DNA from: Spirosoma validum
GTDB taxonomy: Bacteria; Bacteroidota; Bacteroidia; Cytophagales; Spirosomataceae
Direction of reading: 5' to 3'
Assembly (NCBI RefSeq): GCF_014699035.1
Contig: NZ_JACXAA010000002.1
Location: forward strand, 744,001-808,000
Length of the DNA: 64,000 nt
The translations under genes were made by a program, and so were the position numbers. The notes beneath the pieces are model-generated. The model made no database searches and was not told the DNA's origin. It worked only from the letters and a program-made list of their open reading frames with translations. This document shows, in pieces, positions 17,908-26,147 of this stretch (positions are counted from its first letter, which is position 1; the number at the start of each line of letters is the position of its first letter).

Positions 17908-19203
17908 ATGAACATAATCCTAATTAGCCTATTTATTGCCGGATATATAGTAATCACGCTTGAACATCCAATCCGAATTAATAAAACGGCTACGGCTCTG
18001 ATCACGGGCGTACTCTGCTGGACTGCCTACTCAGTATTGGTTACCGACTCAGAATCCGTTGTGCATCACCTGAGCGAACAGTTAGCCAGTACGGCCGAAA
18101 TTCTATTCTTTCTCTTGGGAGCTATGACCGTTGTGGAACTGATTGATGTTCACGATGGCTTCACACTCATTACCGATCGCATTGCCAGTCGTAATCTCCG
18201 AACTTTGCTCTGGATCATCAGTTTGCTGGCGTTCTTTTTATCGGCTCTGTTAGATAACCTCACTACGTCCATTGTGATGGTATCCGTAGCTCGGAAACTG
18301 ATTCGGAATGCTGAACAGCGACGTATCGTTGCGGGCATGATTATTATTGCCTCCAATGCAGGAGGAGTCTGGTCTCCCATTGGCGACGTAACAACAACGA
18401 TGCTGTGGATAGGTGGGCAGATTACAACGGTTAGTAGTATACGATCCTTATTTCTGCCCAGCCTGGTGTCGATGGTTATACCGCTTTTCCTGCTCACCCG
18501 TATCTATGAACCGGAAGAACAGACCGAGAAAGCAACAGCCAGGCAGGGGATTAGCCGCCCATACGTAACGCCTGTAGCCCGACGCGATCGTCGGATCATG
18601 CTGGCCGTTGGCTTGGGAGGAATGCTGTTCGTGCCCATTTTCAAGACGCTGACTCATTTGCCTCCGTATATGGGCATGATGCTGGTCCTGGGAGCGATCT
18701 GGGTAGTGTCTGAACTGATTCATAGTGACAAGGACGAATCTGAACGCCAGAAATTCACGGCAGCTTATGCGCTCAGTCGGATTGATACATCGAGTATATT
18801 GTTTTTTCTGGGTATTCTGCTATCCGTTGGTTCGCTGGAAGTCAGCGGTATTTTACAGAACCTGGCTGGATCGCTAAACCAACTGGTAGGCAATCTGGAT
18901 ATCATCGTGCTGCTTATTGGGGTTGTATCGGCGGTAGTGGATAACGTACCGATTGTTGCTGCATCTATGGGGATGTATGACCTGCAAACCTATCCGACGG
19001 ATGCTAAGTTATGGCAACTTCTGGCCTATTGCGCGGGAACGGGCGGTAGTTTATTACTGATTGGTTCAGCAGCGGGAGTAGCCGTTATGGGTATGGAAAA
19101 ACTGGAATTTGGCTGGTATCTTCGAAAAATAAGCTGGTTGGCCTTACTTGGCTACGTAGCGGGTGCGACAGTATACCTGGGTATGTTTGCTCTGCTTCAA
19201 TAA
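17908..19203 (+). CDS. nhaD: Na+/H+ antiporter, NhaD type
   Basis: A 431-residue inner-membrane protein of the NhaD/ion-transporter superfamily, with about 12 hydrophobic segments. The start is taken at ATG 17908 (MNIILISLFIAGY), not the TTG at 17893. Diagnostic strings are the FALL-type LLGAMTVVELIDVHDGF, LSALLDNLTTSIVMV and IIIASNAGGVWSPIGDVTTTMLW, and the late SAVVDNVPIVAASMGMYDL, which matches NhaD sequences closely. It should export sodium at alkaline pH. It follows the mini HExxH gene divergently, with about 75 bp between. Confidence 0.93.
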   Translation: MNIILISLFIAGYIVITLEHPIRINKTATALITGVLCWTAYSVLVTDSESVVHHLSEQLASTAEILFFLLGAMTVVELIDVHDGFTLITDRIASRNLRTLLWIISLLAFFLSALLDNLTTSIVMVSVARKLIRNAEQRRIVAGMIIIASNAGGVWSPIGDVTTTMLWIGGQITTVSSIRSLFLPSLVSMVIPLFLLTRIYEPEEQTEKATARQGISRPYVTPVARRDRRIMLAVGLGGMLFVPIFKTLTHLPPYMGMMLVLGAIWVVSELIHSDKDESERQKFTAAYALSRIDTSSILFFLGILLSVGSLEVSGILQNLAGSLNQLVGNLDIIVLLIGVVSAVVDNVPIVAASMGMYDLQTYPTDAKLWQLLAYCAGTGGSLLLIGSAAGVAVMGMEKLEFGWYLRKISWLALLGYVAGATVYLGMFALLQ

Positions 19204-19293
19204 CGTTTTATCTGGGTGGTTACGATGAGTACATAAGTAGGGATATAAATTTATTGTTGAGTTAATTATTTGTAAATCAATAGTTTAAAACTT

Positions 19294-19325
19294 TTTGCTG
19301 TTTTATATCTGATACGTTACCTTTG
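19294..19325 (+). promoter_or_regulatory. Bacteroidota-type promoter of the LolA-like gene
   Basis: TTTG at 19294-19297 (-33 element) and TACCTTTG at 19318-19325 (-7 element, consensus TAnnTTTG) are 20 bp apart, the expected spacing. The ATG of the downstream gene is 23 bp further on. This is one of the two clearest matches to the phylum's primary sigma consensus in the window. Confidence 0.8.
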
Positions 19326-19348
19326 GCAAAAAACAGTCAACCAAAACC

Positions 19349-20056
19349 ATGAGAAAAATACTACTCTGTGTAGGTCTGTTAGCCACTAGCTGGCAACTGA
19401 CAATGGCTCAGTCGACACCTACGGCTGAAGAGGTGATGGACAAATATGTTGCGGCCATCGGTGGCAAAGATGCGCTGATGAAGGTCACTGACCTAACGAC
19501 GAATATGTCGTCCGATATGAACGGTACGGCCATCATCATTACCCGCAAACAGAAAATGCCCAACAAATTCTCGATGGTCATCAACGCCAACGGCATGGAA
19601 GTGATGAAACAAACGGGCGATGGATCGAAAGTAGTCATGGGCGGTATGCAGGGAAGCCGCACACTCGACGGCGCTGCGGCTCAGCAGATGACGGCAATGA
19701 GTACGCTTTTTCCTGAACTCCATTACGCCGAAAATGGCGTAAAAACTACCCTGGTTGGCCCCGAAAAAATAGACGGAAAAGACACCTACAAACTCAGCCA
19801 TACGACCGCTGATGGATCGGCTACCTGGACAGATAATTTTGACGTAGCAACCGGTCTGAAAGTCCAGTCGATCGTGACCAGCAAATCGCCACAGGGCGAA
19901 ATGACGAACACGACAACCTATTCAGATTATAAAGAAACGAACGGCATCAAGTTTCCGATGACACTCGGCCAGCAGTCGCCACGCGGCCCCATGACAATGT
20001 CGGTCGATAACGTAAAGATCAACAAGGGTCTGAAAGATTCAGAGTTCACTCAGTAA
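19349..20056 (+). CDS. Secreted LolA/LppX-like lipoprotein-sorting-type protein
   Basis: A 235-residue exported protein with a signal peptide ending at LTMAQ (about residue 21). The mature part begins TAEEVMDKYVAAIGGKDALMKV, a common opening in Bacteroidota proteins labelled outer-membrane lipoprotein-sorting protein or DUF4292-like. Later strands VTDLTTNMSSDMNGTAI, EVMKQTGDGSKVVMGG, GKDTYKLSHTTADGSATWTD and TTTYSDYKETNGIKFPMTL fit a half-barrel LolA/LolB-type fold that cradles a lipid or hydrophobic ligand. The ligand is unknown. It has its own promoter upstream and a strong terminator, so it is a monocistronic gene. Confidence 0.82.
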   Translation: MRKILLCVGLLATSWQLTMAQSTPTAEEVMDKYVAAIGGKDALMKVTDLTTNMSSDMNGTAIIITRKQKMPNKFSMVINANGMEVMKQTGDGSKVVMGGMQGSRTLDGAAAQQMTAMSTLFPELHYAENGVKTTLVGPEKIDGKDTYKLSHTTADGSATWTDNFDVATGLKVQSIVTSKSPQGEMTNTTTYSDYKETNGIKFPMTLGQQSPRGPMTMSVDNVKINKGLKDSEFTQ

Positions 20057-20079
20057 AAAATACATGCATGAGTGATGGG

Positions 20080-20112
20080 AAAACCGCTGGTGACGCACCA
20101 GCGGTTTTTTTA
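20080..20112 (+). terminator. Intrinsic terminator
   Basis: AAAACCGCTGGTG (20080-20092) pairs perfectly with CACCAGCGGTTTT (20096-20108) around a 3-nt loop, and TTTT follows. It ends the LolA-like gene and overlaps the stop codon of the convergent exosortase gene by a few bases. Confidence 0.9.
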
Positions 20113-21192
20113 GTTTAGCATGTCTGTTGTTACGTTAATCAGTACAAAACCAGTTTCACTACGTAGCATTCGGCTCCGCATAGTCAATTGACTGATCGTT
20201 GTCGTAATCCCGTTGCTGAACCACCAGGCTGTATACAGCACCTGCCCTTTTTTGTGTAATTCGCCAGCGTAGGCAGGGTGGCCATCAACCATAGCTTCGC
20301 GAACGCGCCGTAGATCGTAACCGCTACCTTGCCAGCAAACCATAGGACTATGATCAGCGCTGAACCAATCAAGCTGCGGTTTTACATAAAGCAACAGGCC
20401 CGGTTTCGATAGTTTGACAAAGCCATTCGTAAGTGTCTGACATGTAAGGTCGCCATATTTATTCCCAATCAATGCTGTATATTTTTTGGATTGGCATAGA
20501 TCCGTGACGGGCTCAGCCGGCAATGCCGTAAAGGTCATAAGCCCGAAACCTGCTACCAGTAAACCAACTCCCCAGCTTACTGATTTAATCACTCCAGCTG
20601 GCGTTAAATGTATTGACTTTTCTGGTTGACCAGTTTCATACACCAGCCATCGTGCTAGCCCCCAGCAGGGAAGCCACGCATAGAGAGCAACGCAGAGTAA
20701 ACCGATGCCTTCATGCAGCCAGGTACCGGGCATGGCTTCGAATAGAACAAGCACTATAATCCGAAGCAGATTGCAGAAAATGGTTAAGCCAAAAGCCGTA
20801 ATTCCGTACACGACTACCCATTGGAGTGATACGGCTTTTCGGGTTTCCTGTTCCTGCCAGATCAGCGCAAAAAACGCGACGATCAACGATACACCCGTTA
20901 GCTGTAGGCCCATACAGGCAGGATCTACAGCCATCTCGACGTTGTCTTTGATCAGAATATTCCCTTCCGTCCGTACGTTCAATCCGGCTAATTGCATCAG
21001 ATAGCCAGCCCATTCGCTTAGTTGCAATCGGATTGGAAACATAAAGAGCGCCGATACGTAGCGCAAGCCAGGAGATAAGAGCAGCAAAGCGAGCAGGCGA
21101 CTTATCCAGCGATTGCGCCCTGCGTTTCTGAGAAAAGCAACGTATAAAAGGAGCGCAATCGTAAGCAGCGTAGTCAGGTCAGCGTAGAGCAT
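20110..21192 (-). CDS. xrtN: Exosortase N (XrtN) with EpsI-like C-terminal domain
   Basis: A 360-residue inner-membrane transpeptidase-like protein. The exosortase catalytic set is visible: Cys93 in DPACMGLQLTG, Arg144 in CNLLRIIVLV and His160 in TWLHEGIGLL, with about eight membrane segments. The C-terminal third (about 215-360) is periplasmic and carries HSPMVCWQGSGYDLRR (281-296), a motif typical of EpsI/DUF3485 domains that accompany exosortases. Its start overlaps the end of the VIT-domain gene by 14 bp, so the two are translationally coupled. Exosortases cut PEP-CTERM-like tails at the membrane; the neighbour carries such a tail and is the likely, perhaps sole, substrate. The N type is assigned from this pairing. 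Confidence 0.9.
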   Translation of the reverse strand: MLYADLTTLLTIALLLYVAFLRNAGRNRWISRLLALLLLSPGLRYVSALFMFPIRLQLSEWAGYLMQLAGLNVRTEGNILIKDNVEMAVDPACMGLQLTGVSLIVAFFALIWQEQETRKAVSLQWVVVYGITAFGLTIFCNLLRIIVLVLFEAMPGTWLHEGIGLLCVALYAWLPCWGLARWLVYETGQPEKSIHLTPAGVIKSVSWGVGLLVAGFGLMTFTALPAEPVTDLCQSKKYTALIGNKYGDLTCQTLTNGFVKLSKPGLLLYVKPQLDWFSADHSPMVCWQGSGYDLRRVREAMVDGHPAYAGELHKKGQVLYTAWWFSNGITTTISQLTMRSRMLRSETGFVLINVTTDMLN

Positions 21193-23815
21193 AGTGTTTT
21201 TTCCAGCTCAGATAGCTTAGCAAGCCTAAAACCATAATAAGCATGGCCCATTCGTGCGGTTCGGGTACGGCACCTTCTTCTTTAAACGTAGCGTTATCGA
21301 GACCCAAATGGTCTTTTTTGATGCCGAATCGGTCATAATCAGCGGTGGTTTCGAGGACGATCAAGCTCGATAGGGGCGACACAACATTTGCTCGTTGTGC
21401 TTCCGTAATCAATGTGTCCGTCTGATAGTTTTTGACAAAATAATGTCGCCCAATCTGCTGTAATAGATGGGTATAGCTGAATAATCGGGCCAGATGATTC
21501 GGTGCCTTAGAGGAGACTACTCCCGTGTTTAACTGCTCTCGAATGGCAACTCCCGCTCCAGACAATACGATTCGATCCGCTTGATCGGGATGGTGTGGAA
21601 ACTGATGCGTTTGGCCTAGAAACTGTACCAGATCAGCGGATGTGCCTTGTGTTACGTTTAACACCCGAAGCTCATTTAGGGATTGGATATAAGGTGAAGG
21701 CATAGGATTCAGGCAGAAAGTGCGAATGGGCGTTTCATGCTTCGCCAGCAGGCCAAAATGATCGGCGAATGGACTATTGCGTAAATCACTTAGCAAAGGT
21801 GATGTTGGTGTTCCTTTCGTGATTAGCAGAGACGTTTCCGGATTAGCAATCCGATAAACCGGAAACAGGCTGAACGACTGACTTTTCAACTGCTCATACG
21901 TAGCGTCAAGATTTTGGTCGCTAAGCTGGTGCATCCCATCCATAAAAACCCACACCCGACTCTTCTCCTGGACGGCAGCTTGATAAGCCGTTCTAAATTC
22001 AGCCTCGGACCACTGTACATTTACGTCCAGAAATACGTCAGTAGGTGTAAATGACTCTAGTGTTGGCCGATACAATTCCATCTGGTACGTTCGACCGTCG
22101 AGAACAAACGCTTCTGTCGATAAGGGCGGGGCCTGAAAACGTAATGCCCAGTCGGGATTATAGTCACCCTGATGGCGTAAGGTGTTATTGGTGAGGTTAC
22201 TGAAGAGCCAGGGAACGTTAAGATCGGTAGGGGGGGTGGTAAAATCAATGTTTACTAACTCAGTAGCCGATTCTGCGTCTGGTCCTTCAAAATAAGGATT
22301 CTGATACACCAATGTGTTGTTTTCGAGACGTAACGGTGACGTAATCCCCAGCTTCACCCGTCGATCTTCGCCCGCCCGACACGGAAACACACGTACCGTT
22401 ACGCGGTTGCCTTCCTGCCAATACACGACCGCGGGGTCTCGTGCCATAACGCGTGACTGGACATCAACCACAGTACGATAGGCCGAATCGGCTTTAGCGA
22501 CGGTTGTTAGATAAGCGGATTCTTCTTTACCGTTGACCCAGAGCGACATAGAGGATACAGCTGAACCGGCGGGCAAATGAAAAGTAAATAGCGCTTCTTC
22601 GGTTGTATTACGTGCCTGATTCCGAATCCGAACAGTTTGCTCCGTATAACTTAGCCGGAATTGAGGCCAGATACGTACCTGTGATACGACTTCTTCCGTC
22701 GTCAAATGTCGACCCATCCAGAATTTCTCTTCGGTTCCGTGTCGTTCCGAGGAGCGTATTTTCAATAAGGCTAGCTTCTCTTTGTCCGACACAACATTTG
22801 CCGGATGCAATACCGATGCAATGACAACCAGCGGATCATGCCGCTTCACATCGTCTAAGGAGGTCAGATTGCCTAGCCCCCATTTGCTGCCGCTGAAAAA
22901 GCGCCCTTGATCATAAACACGGCCACTAAGAAGTAATCGATCGGTAATCCAGCCGGGTTTTAGGTGTTGGGCAACCAATACCCAGTCAGGTAGATCGCTG
23001 GTTTTACGAATGGTAGCTTCCTGTTTGGTTTGTTCAATACGGTTTAGTGTTCGAAACCAGCCCGTCAGAAATACGGAAACGACTGCGATGGTTGCGCACA
23101 AACCAACCGTAACGCCTGGCCGCAGATGTTCTTCCTGCCGGGTATCTATCCAGAGCCGTTTACCCAACGCAAGCGCAAGAGCGAATGGAACAAATGTATG
23201 AATGGATAACCCTAGTCCGATAAGCATTGGAACGCTAATTGGGTATAGCTTAACCAGATAGAAGGCCATATAAACGAAGAGCAAAAAGCCGAAAGCGAAT
23301 ACGGCGTAAAGCAATTGCTGCCCTCGTATGGATAACGATTCTTTCCACGTATAAACGACCATTGCCAACCCTATAGCGACTAATGCCCAGCACAGCCAGG
23401 TTGTGGATTGCTGAAAAACGGCCATCTCCCGGTTTAATGCGTAAGCACTAATAAGCCAAAGAAGTAACCCTAACCATCGCGTCGGTCGTCTGCCGCAGTA
23501 ATCTTCCCGACCCGTTTTGTAAAAACCTGTCGTGAGTAGCAGTATTGAAAAACCAACCGCCAATCCGTAATGAATCATGATCATGCCCACATTGCCACCA
23601 GCCTCACGCCGTGGATCGCTCAGGATGTCATACAGCAAAAACAGAGTAGCGGATAAAGAAAGCAGAATAAATCCTAATTGGAACGTAGCGTCATTGAATG
23701 GCGCCAGGAAAGATGGACGATAATTGACTGGCAGATTGCTATCAATCTGATCGTGTTGATCAACCGACGTGTCGTCTGCAGATCGAAAAGACGGTAAATT
23801 ATCTTCTATTTTCAT
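21179..23815 (-). CDS. XrtN-associated VIT-domain membrane protein with PEP-CTERM-like tail
   Basis: An 878-residue protein. Residues about 40-260 form roughly eight membrane segments. A VIT (vault/inter-alpha-trypsin) domain follows at about 370-500, with typical strands EALFTFHLPAGSAVSSMSLW and RVFPCRAGEDRRVKLGITSP. A further extracytoplasmic region (about 560-830) may have a von Willebrand-like fold. The C-terminus is a sorting signal: VPEPHEWAMLIMVLGLLSYL then WKKH, that is a PEP motif, one hydrophobic helix and a basic end. Proteins of this layout are encoded next to exosortase N in Bacteroidota. Function after sorting is unknown. An AAAGTACTTT palindrome lies just upstream. Confidence 0.88.
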   Translation of the reverse strand: MKIEDNLPSFRSADDTSVDQHDQIDSNLPVNYRPSFLAPFNDATFQLGFILLSLSATLFLLYDILSDPRREAGGNVGMIMIHYGLAVGFSILLLTTGFYKTGREDYCGRRPTRWLGLLLWLISAYALNREMAVFQQSTTWLCWALVAIGLAMVVYTWKESLSIRGQQLLYAVFAFGFLLFVYMAFYLVKLYPISVPMLIGLGLSIHTFVPFALALALGKRLWIDTRQEEHLRPGVTVGLCATIAVVSVFLTGWFRTLNRIEQTKQEATIRKTSDLPDWVLVAQHLKPGWITDRLLLSGRVYDQGRFFSGSKWGLGNLTSLDDVKRHDPLVVIASVLHPANVVSDKEKLALLKIRSSERHGTEEKFWMGRHLTTEEVVSQVRIWPQFRLSYTEQTVRIRNQARNTTEEALFTFHLPAGSAVSSMSLWVNGKEESAYLTTVAKADSAYRTVVDVQSRVMARDPAVVYWQEGNRVTVRVFPCRAGEDRRVKLGITSPLRLENNTLVYQNPYFEGPDAESATELVNIDFTTPPTDLNVPWLFSNLTNNTLRHQGDYNPDWALRFQAPPLSTEAFVLDGRTYQMELYRPTLESFTPTDVFLDVNVQWSEAEFRTAYQAAVQEKSRVWVFMDGMHQLSDQNLDATYEQLKSQSFSLFPVYRIANPETSLLITKGTPTSPLLSDLRNSPFADHFGLLAKHETPIRTFCLNPMPSPYIQSLNELRVLNVTQGTSADLVQFLGQTHQFPHHPDQADRIVLSGAGVAIREQLNTGVVSSKAPNHLARLFSYTHLLQQIGRHYFVKNYQTDTLITEAQRANVVSPLSSLIVLETTADYDRFGIKKDHLGLDNATFKEEGAVPEPHEWAMLIMVLGLLSYLSWKKHYALR

Positions 23816-23819
23816 GTTA

Positions 23820-23829
23820 AAAGTACTTT
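23820..23829 (-). promoter_or_regulatory. Palindromic operator-like site upstream of the VIT gene
   Basis: AAAGTACTTT is a perfect 10-bp palindrome ending 4 nt before the start codon of the VIT gene. The same palindrome, with the same flanking G and the same 4-nt distance to the start codon, occurs upstream of the DUF1361 gene at 25961-25970. I found no third full copy. A small winged-helix regulator gene lies between the two sites. Confidence 0.6.
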
Positions 23830-23897
23830 GTTTTTAAAAGTAAAAGAAGCTAAAAAATAAATCATCAGATTTTACAACTCGATGTCCTTATAGGCGA

Positions 23898-24197
23898 CTA
23901 TATATTCCGGATGAATTCTTCCAGCGCGTTCAGGTGGTCAGTGAAAGCCTGTTGACCAGCTTGGGTAGCTGAGAACGTAGTATTGGGTTTACGGCCGATG
24001 AACTGTTTTTGCACAGCTACGTAACCCGACTCCTCCAGCGCACGCAGGTGCGTAGCCAGGTTGCCATCGGTCAGACTGAGCAATTCTTTCAGCGCGTTAA
24101 AACTCAAAAACTCATTGACCACCAGAACCGACATGATGCTGAGCCGCGCTTTGCTTTCAAAGGCTTTATTGAATTGAGCCAGCAAGTCGTATTTCAT
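23898..24197 (-). CDS. Small winged-helix transcriptional regulator
   Basis: A 99-residue protein made of little more than one winged helix-turn-helix of the type called HTH_34 or MarR/ArsR-like. KARLSIMSVLVVNEFLSFNALKELLSLTDGNLATHLRALEESGYV spans the helices, with recognition near DGNLATHLRAL (about 44-54), and QFIGRKPNTTFSATQAGQQAF forms the wing. Its ATG overlaps the stop of the preceding membrane-protein gene (ATGA overlap at 24194-24197), so the two are coupled. Such regulator/membrane-protein pairs are frequent in Bacteroidota. It is the natural candidate to bind the AAAGTACTTT sites flanking this block. Confidence 0.88.
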   Translation of the reverse strand: MKYDLLAQFNKAFESKARLSIMSVLVVNEFLSFNALKELLSLTDGNLATHLRALEESGYVAVQKQFIGRKPNTTFSATQAGQQAFTDHLNALEEFIRNI

Positions 24198-24856
24198 GAC
24201 GTAGTACGTTCATATTTGTAAAACATGGCCAGACCGTACACGATGTGCAGGACGCCAAAACCAATGGACCACGCAAGCAAATTGTAGCCTGGCCAGAATA
24301 GCGACACCAACCCTAACCCAATTTCAGAATACGCCAGCGATTCTACGTCGCGCAGGGTGTATTTACTGCCATTGAGCAGCGCTAGTCCGTAAAAAATTAG
24401 CGTCGATGGAAACGCCAGCCAGATCAGATTGTAATGCAATAGGGACAGGCAAAAAACACCACCCGCACCCAATGGTATGGCTATGGCCCATAGCAGTCGT
24501 TTCGATGAAGCATTCCAGACGTTTTGCCCCAGACGACGAGTTTTACGGACCGTAAAATATGTACCCGATAGTAGCGCTAAAACTAATACAACAATCGCTA
24601 CAGTTACCAGAAATAGCTTGACATCCTGGTGATCTGGCGCGTCAGCAGTGTATAATTGAGCATCACTAAGTTGATAGTTACTAATCGCGCTGGACCAACC
24701 CGTTTGCCGGCGCATGTAGACCGTGGCGGCTCCTATCAAGGCAATAATACCGGCCGATACGCCTGATAAGCCGCTCAAGGATAAAAACTTGGAAGAACGC
24801 TCCATCAGGCCGCGAATTTCCGTCAGGGTTTGTAAATGTTCGCGTGACTCGTACAT
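24194..24856 (-). CDS. Polytopic membrane protein coupled to the winged-helix regulator
   Basis: A 220-residue protein with a short cytoplasmic N-terminus containing ESREHLQTLTEIRGLMERSSKF and about six hydrophobic segments. No enzymatic motif is visible. The N-terminal helix and the one-base-overlap style coupling to a winged-helix regulator match a recurring Bacteroidota gene pair, in which the membrane protein may sense a signal or control the regulator; that is inference. It sits 37 bp downstream of dgkA and belongs to the same run of minus-strand genes that ends in the exosortase. Confidence 0.8.
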   Translation of the reverse strand: MYESREHLQTLTEIRGLMERSSKFLSLSGLSGVSAGIIALIGAATVYMRRQTGWSSAISNYQLSDAQLYTADAPDHQDVKLFLVTVAIVVLVLALLSGTYFTVRKTRRLGQNVWNASSKRLLWAIAIPLGAGGVFCLSLLHYNLIWLAFPSTLIFYGLALLNGSKYTLRDVESLAYSEIGLGLVSLFWPGYNLLAWSIGFGVLHIVYGLAMFYKYERTTS

Positions 24857-24893
24857 GGGTAAAGAGTGACCGGTGCGCCGGTGCGATAAAGAT

Positions 24894-25274
24894 TTAGCGA
24901 ATAAGTGAATAAAAAGTAGCGATTAGATGACTGCCCAGGATAACAAGGCCAACAAGGACAGCGGCAATGGTTAAGATCAATACGGCTCCTGACGATAAAT
25001 CCTTAATGGCTTTAATCTGCGGATGAATGCCCGGTGACACAAAGTCGCATAACTTTTCGATGGCTGTATTAAAAGCCTCAGCGGCCCATACCAGCCCAAT
25101 TTGCGTCAGAATAATTGCCCATTCGATACGGTCCAACTGAAAATAGAACCCGACGAGAACAACCAGACTCGCGATGAGCAGGTGGACTTTGGCATTGTTC
25201 TCGTACCGAAACAAGTCGATAATCCCCTGACTGGCAAACCGAAAACTACGTAGTACTTTACGAACGTTTATCAT
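24894..25274 (-). CDS. dgkA: Diacylglycerol/undecaprenol kinase, DgkA family
   Basis: A 126-residue inner-membrane kinase with three membrane helices. The family signature EAFNTAIEKLCDFVSP followed by IKAIKDLSSGAVLI (about 66-100) is intact, including the Glu residues that bind Mg-ATP and the conserved Asp and Ser. In Gram-positive bacteria and many others, members phosphorylate undecaprenol instead of diacylglycerol; the sequence does not settle which applies here. Its start overlaps the end of the DUF1361 gene by 17 bp. Membership in a block with an exosortase may point to a shared link with envelope lipids, but that is inference. Confidence 0.93.
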   Translation of the reverse strand: MINVRKVLRSFRFASQGIIDLFRYENNAKVHLLIASLVVLVGFYFQLDRIEWAIILTQIGLVWAAEAFNTAIEKLCDFVSPGIHPQIKAIKDLSSGAVLILTIAAVLVGLVILGSHLIATFYSLIR

Positions 25275-25956
25275 GCTCGACGTACCAGTAAAATGCTACG
25301 TATAAGACGATTAGCACGAATCCGTAGCCAAGCGTCAGTTTCAGACTTAAATGGTCCTGATAAACATAGGCGATGGCTTTGGTCAGCGAAGTTGGCCGTG
25401 TCAATACGTCCCAGCTATTCCACCGCCCGACTCGGCCCAGGTATATCCCAAATCCTGATAAGAACTGACTGCCCACGATCAACAGCCAGGTTAATAACTC
25501 GCCGAACAGCGGACGTATCATCCGGTGAACAATTAAAATGGAGTAAAGCCCTACAAGCAAGCCCGTTAAGGCGAAGAGAAACAGCGACATGGTATCGAAC
25601 CAGAGCAGAGTATTGTCGATGTTTTTTATGTGAAACAGGTCGGTGATGATATAAGGCGCGTTTGGCAAAAAGGCTAGCCAGATGGCTAATCCCGCAGATA
25701 GCAGCCATTTACTACGAAAACCACTTTGGCGTAAATCCCGCAATACCAGCACGACACCTAGCGGAAACCAGGCCAGAAACAGATTCCACGTCAGCATGAT
25801 GAAAAACCACCAGTTGCCCGTAATCAGGCCCCGCATAATAACTAAACTTAGTGCGGTGAGGGTTAGAAGGGTCAGAGCCTGTAAGCTTTTGCCCGGACGT
25901 GCGTCGCGCGGTAGCGACAAATCACGATCAAGTGGAGAATAGAGAGATTGATGCAT
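25258..25956 (-). CDS. DUF1361 membrane protein
   Basis: A 232-residue protein with about six or seven membrane segments, starting at ATG 25956; the longer frame uses a TTG inside the promoter region and would cross the AAAGTACTTT site. Matching DUF1361 features are MLTWNLFLAWFPLGVVLVL, FLPNAPYIITDLFHI with its conserved Asn-Ala-Pro-Tyr, WFDTMSLFLFALTGLLVG, and GIYLGRVGRWNSWDVLTRP. Function is unknown in the family. It heads the minus-strand block that runs through dgkA, the regulator and the exosortase pair. Confidence 0.88.
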   Translation of the reverse strand: MHQSLYSPLDRDLSLPRDARPGKSLQALTLLTLTALSLVIMRGLITGNWWFFIMLTWNLFLAWFPLGVVLVLRDLRQSGFRSKWLLSAGLAIWLAFLPNAPYIITDLFHIKNIDNTLLWFDTMSLFLFALTGLLVGLYSILIVHRMIRPLFGELLTWLLIVGSQFLSGFGIYLGRVGRWNSWDVLTRPTSLTKAIAYVYQDHLSLKLTLGYGFVLIVLYVAFYWYVEHDKRS

Positions 25957-25960
25957 TTGT

Positions 25961-25970
25961 AAAGTACTTT
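25961..25970 (-). promoter_or_regulatory. Palindromic operator-like site upstream of DUF1361
   Basis: AAAGTACTTT, a perfect palindrome 4 nt upstream of the DUF1361 start codon. It duplicates the site before the VIT gene at 23820-23829, including the distance to the ATG. Likely operator for the winged-helix regulator encoded in the same block. Confidence 0.6.
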
Positions 25971-26147
25971 GTGATGCAAAGTAAACGAACAAAATCAATA
26001 CGTAGCAAACAAACGAATAAAAATTTTTGGCAGACTTGTAAGCAGGTCAGCTGAGGTTCATGGGCGGGCGGAAATAGCTGAGACCAACCTGCACTCGTTG
26101 TTTGATCGAATGTATTATCTTTACTTAAACGCATACAAGCTTCCTGA

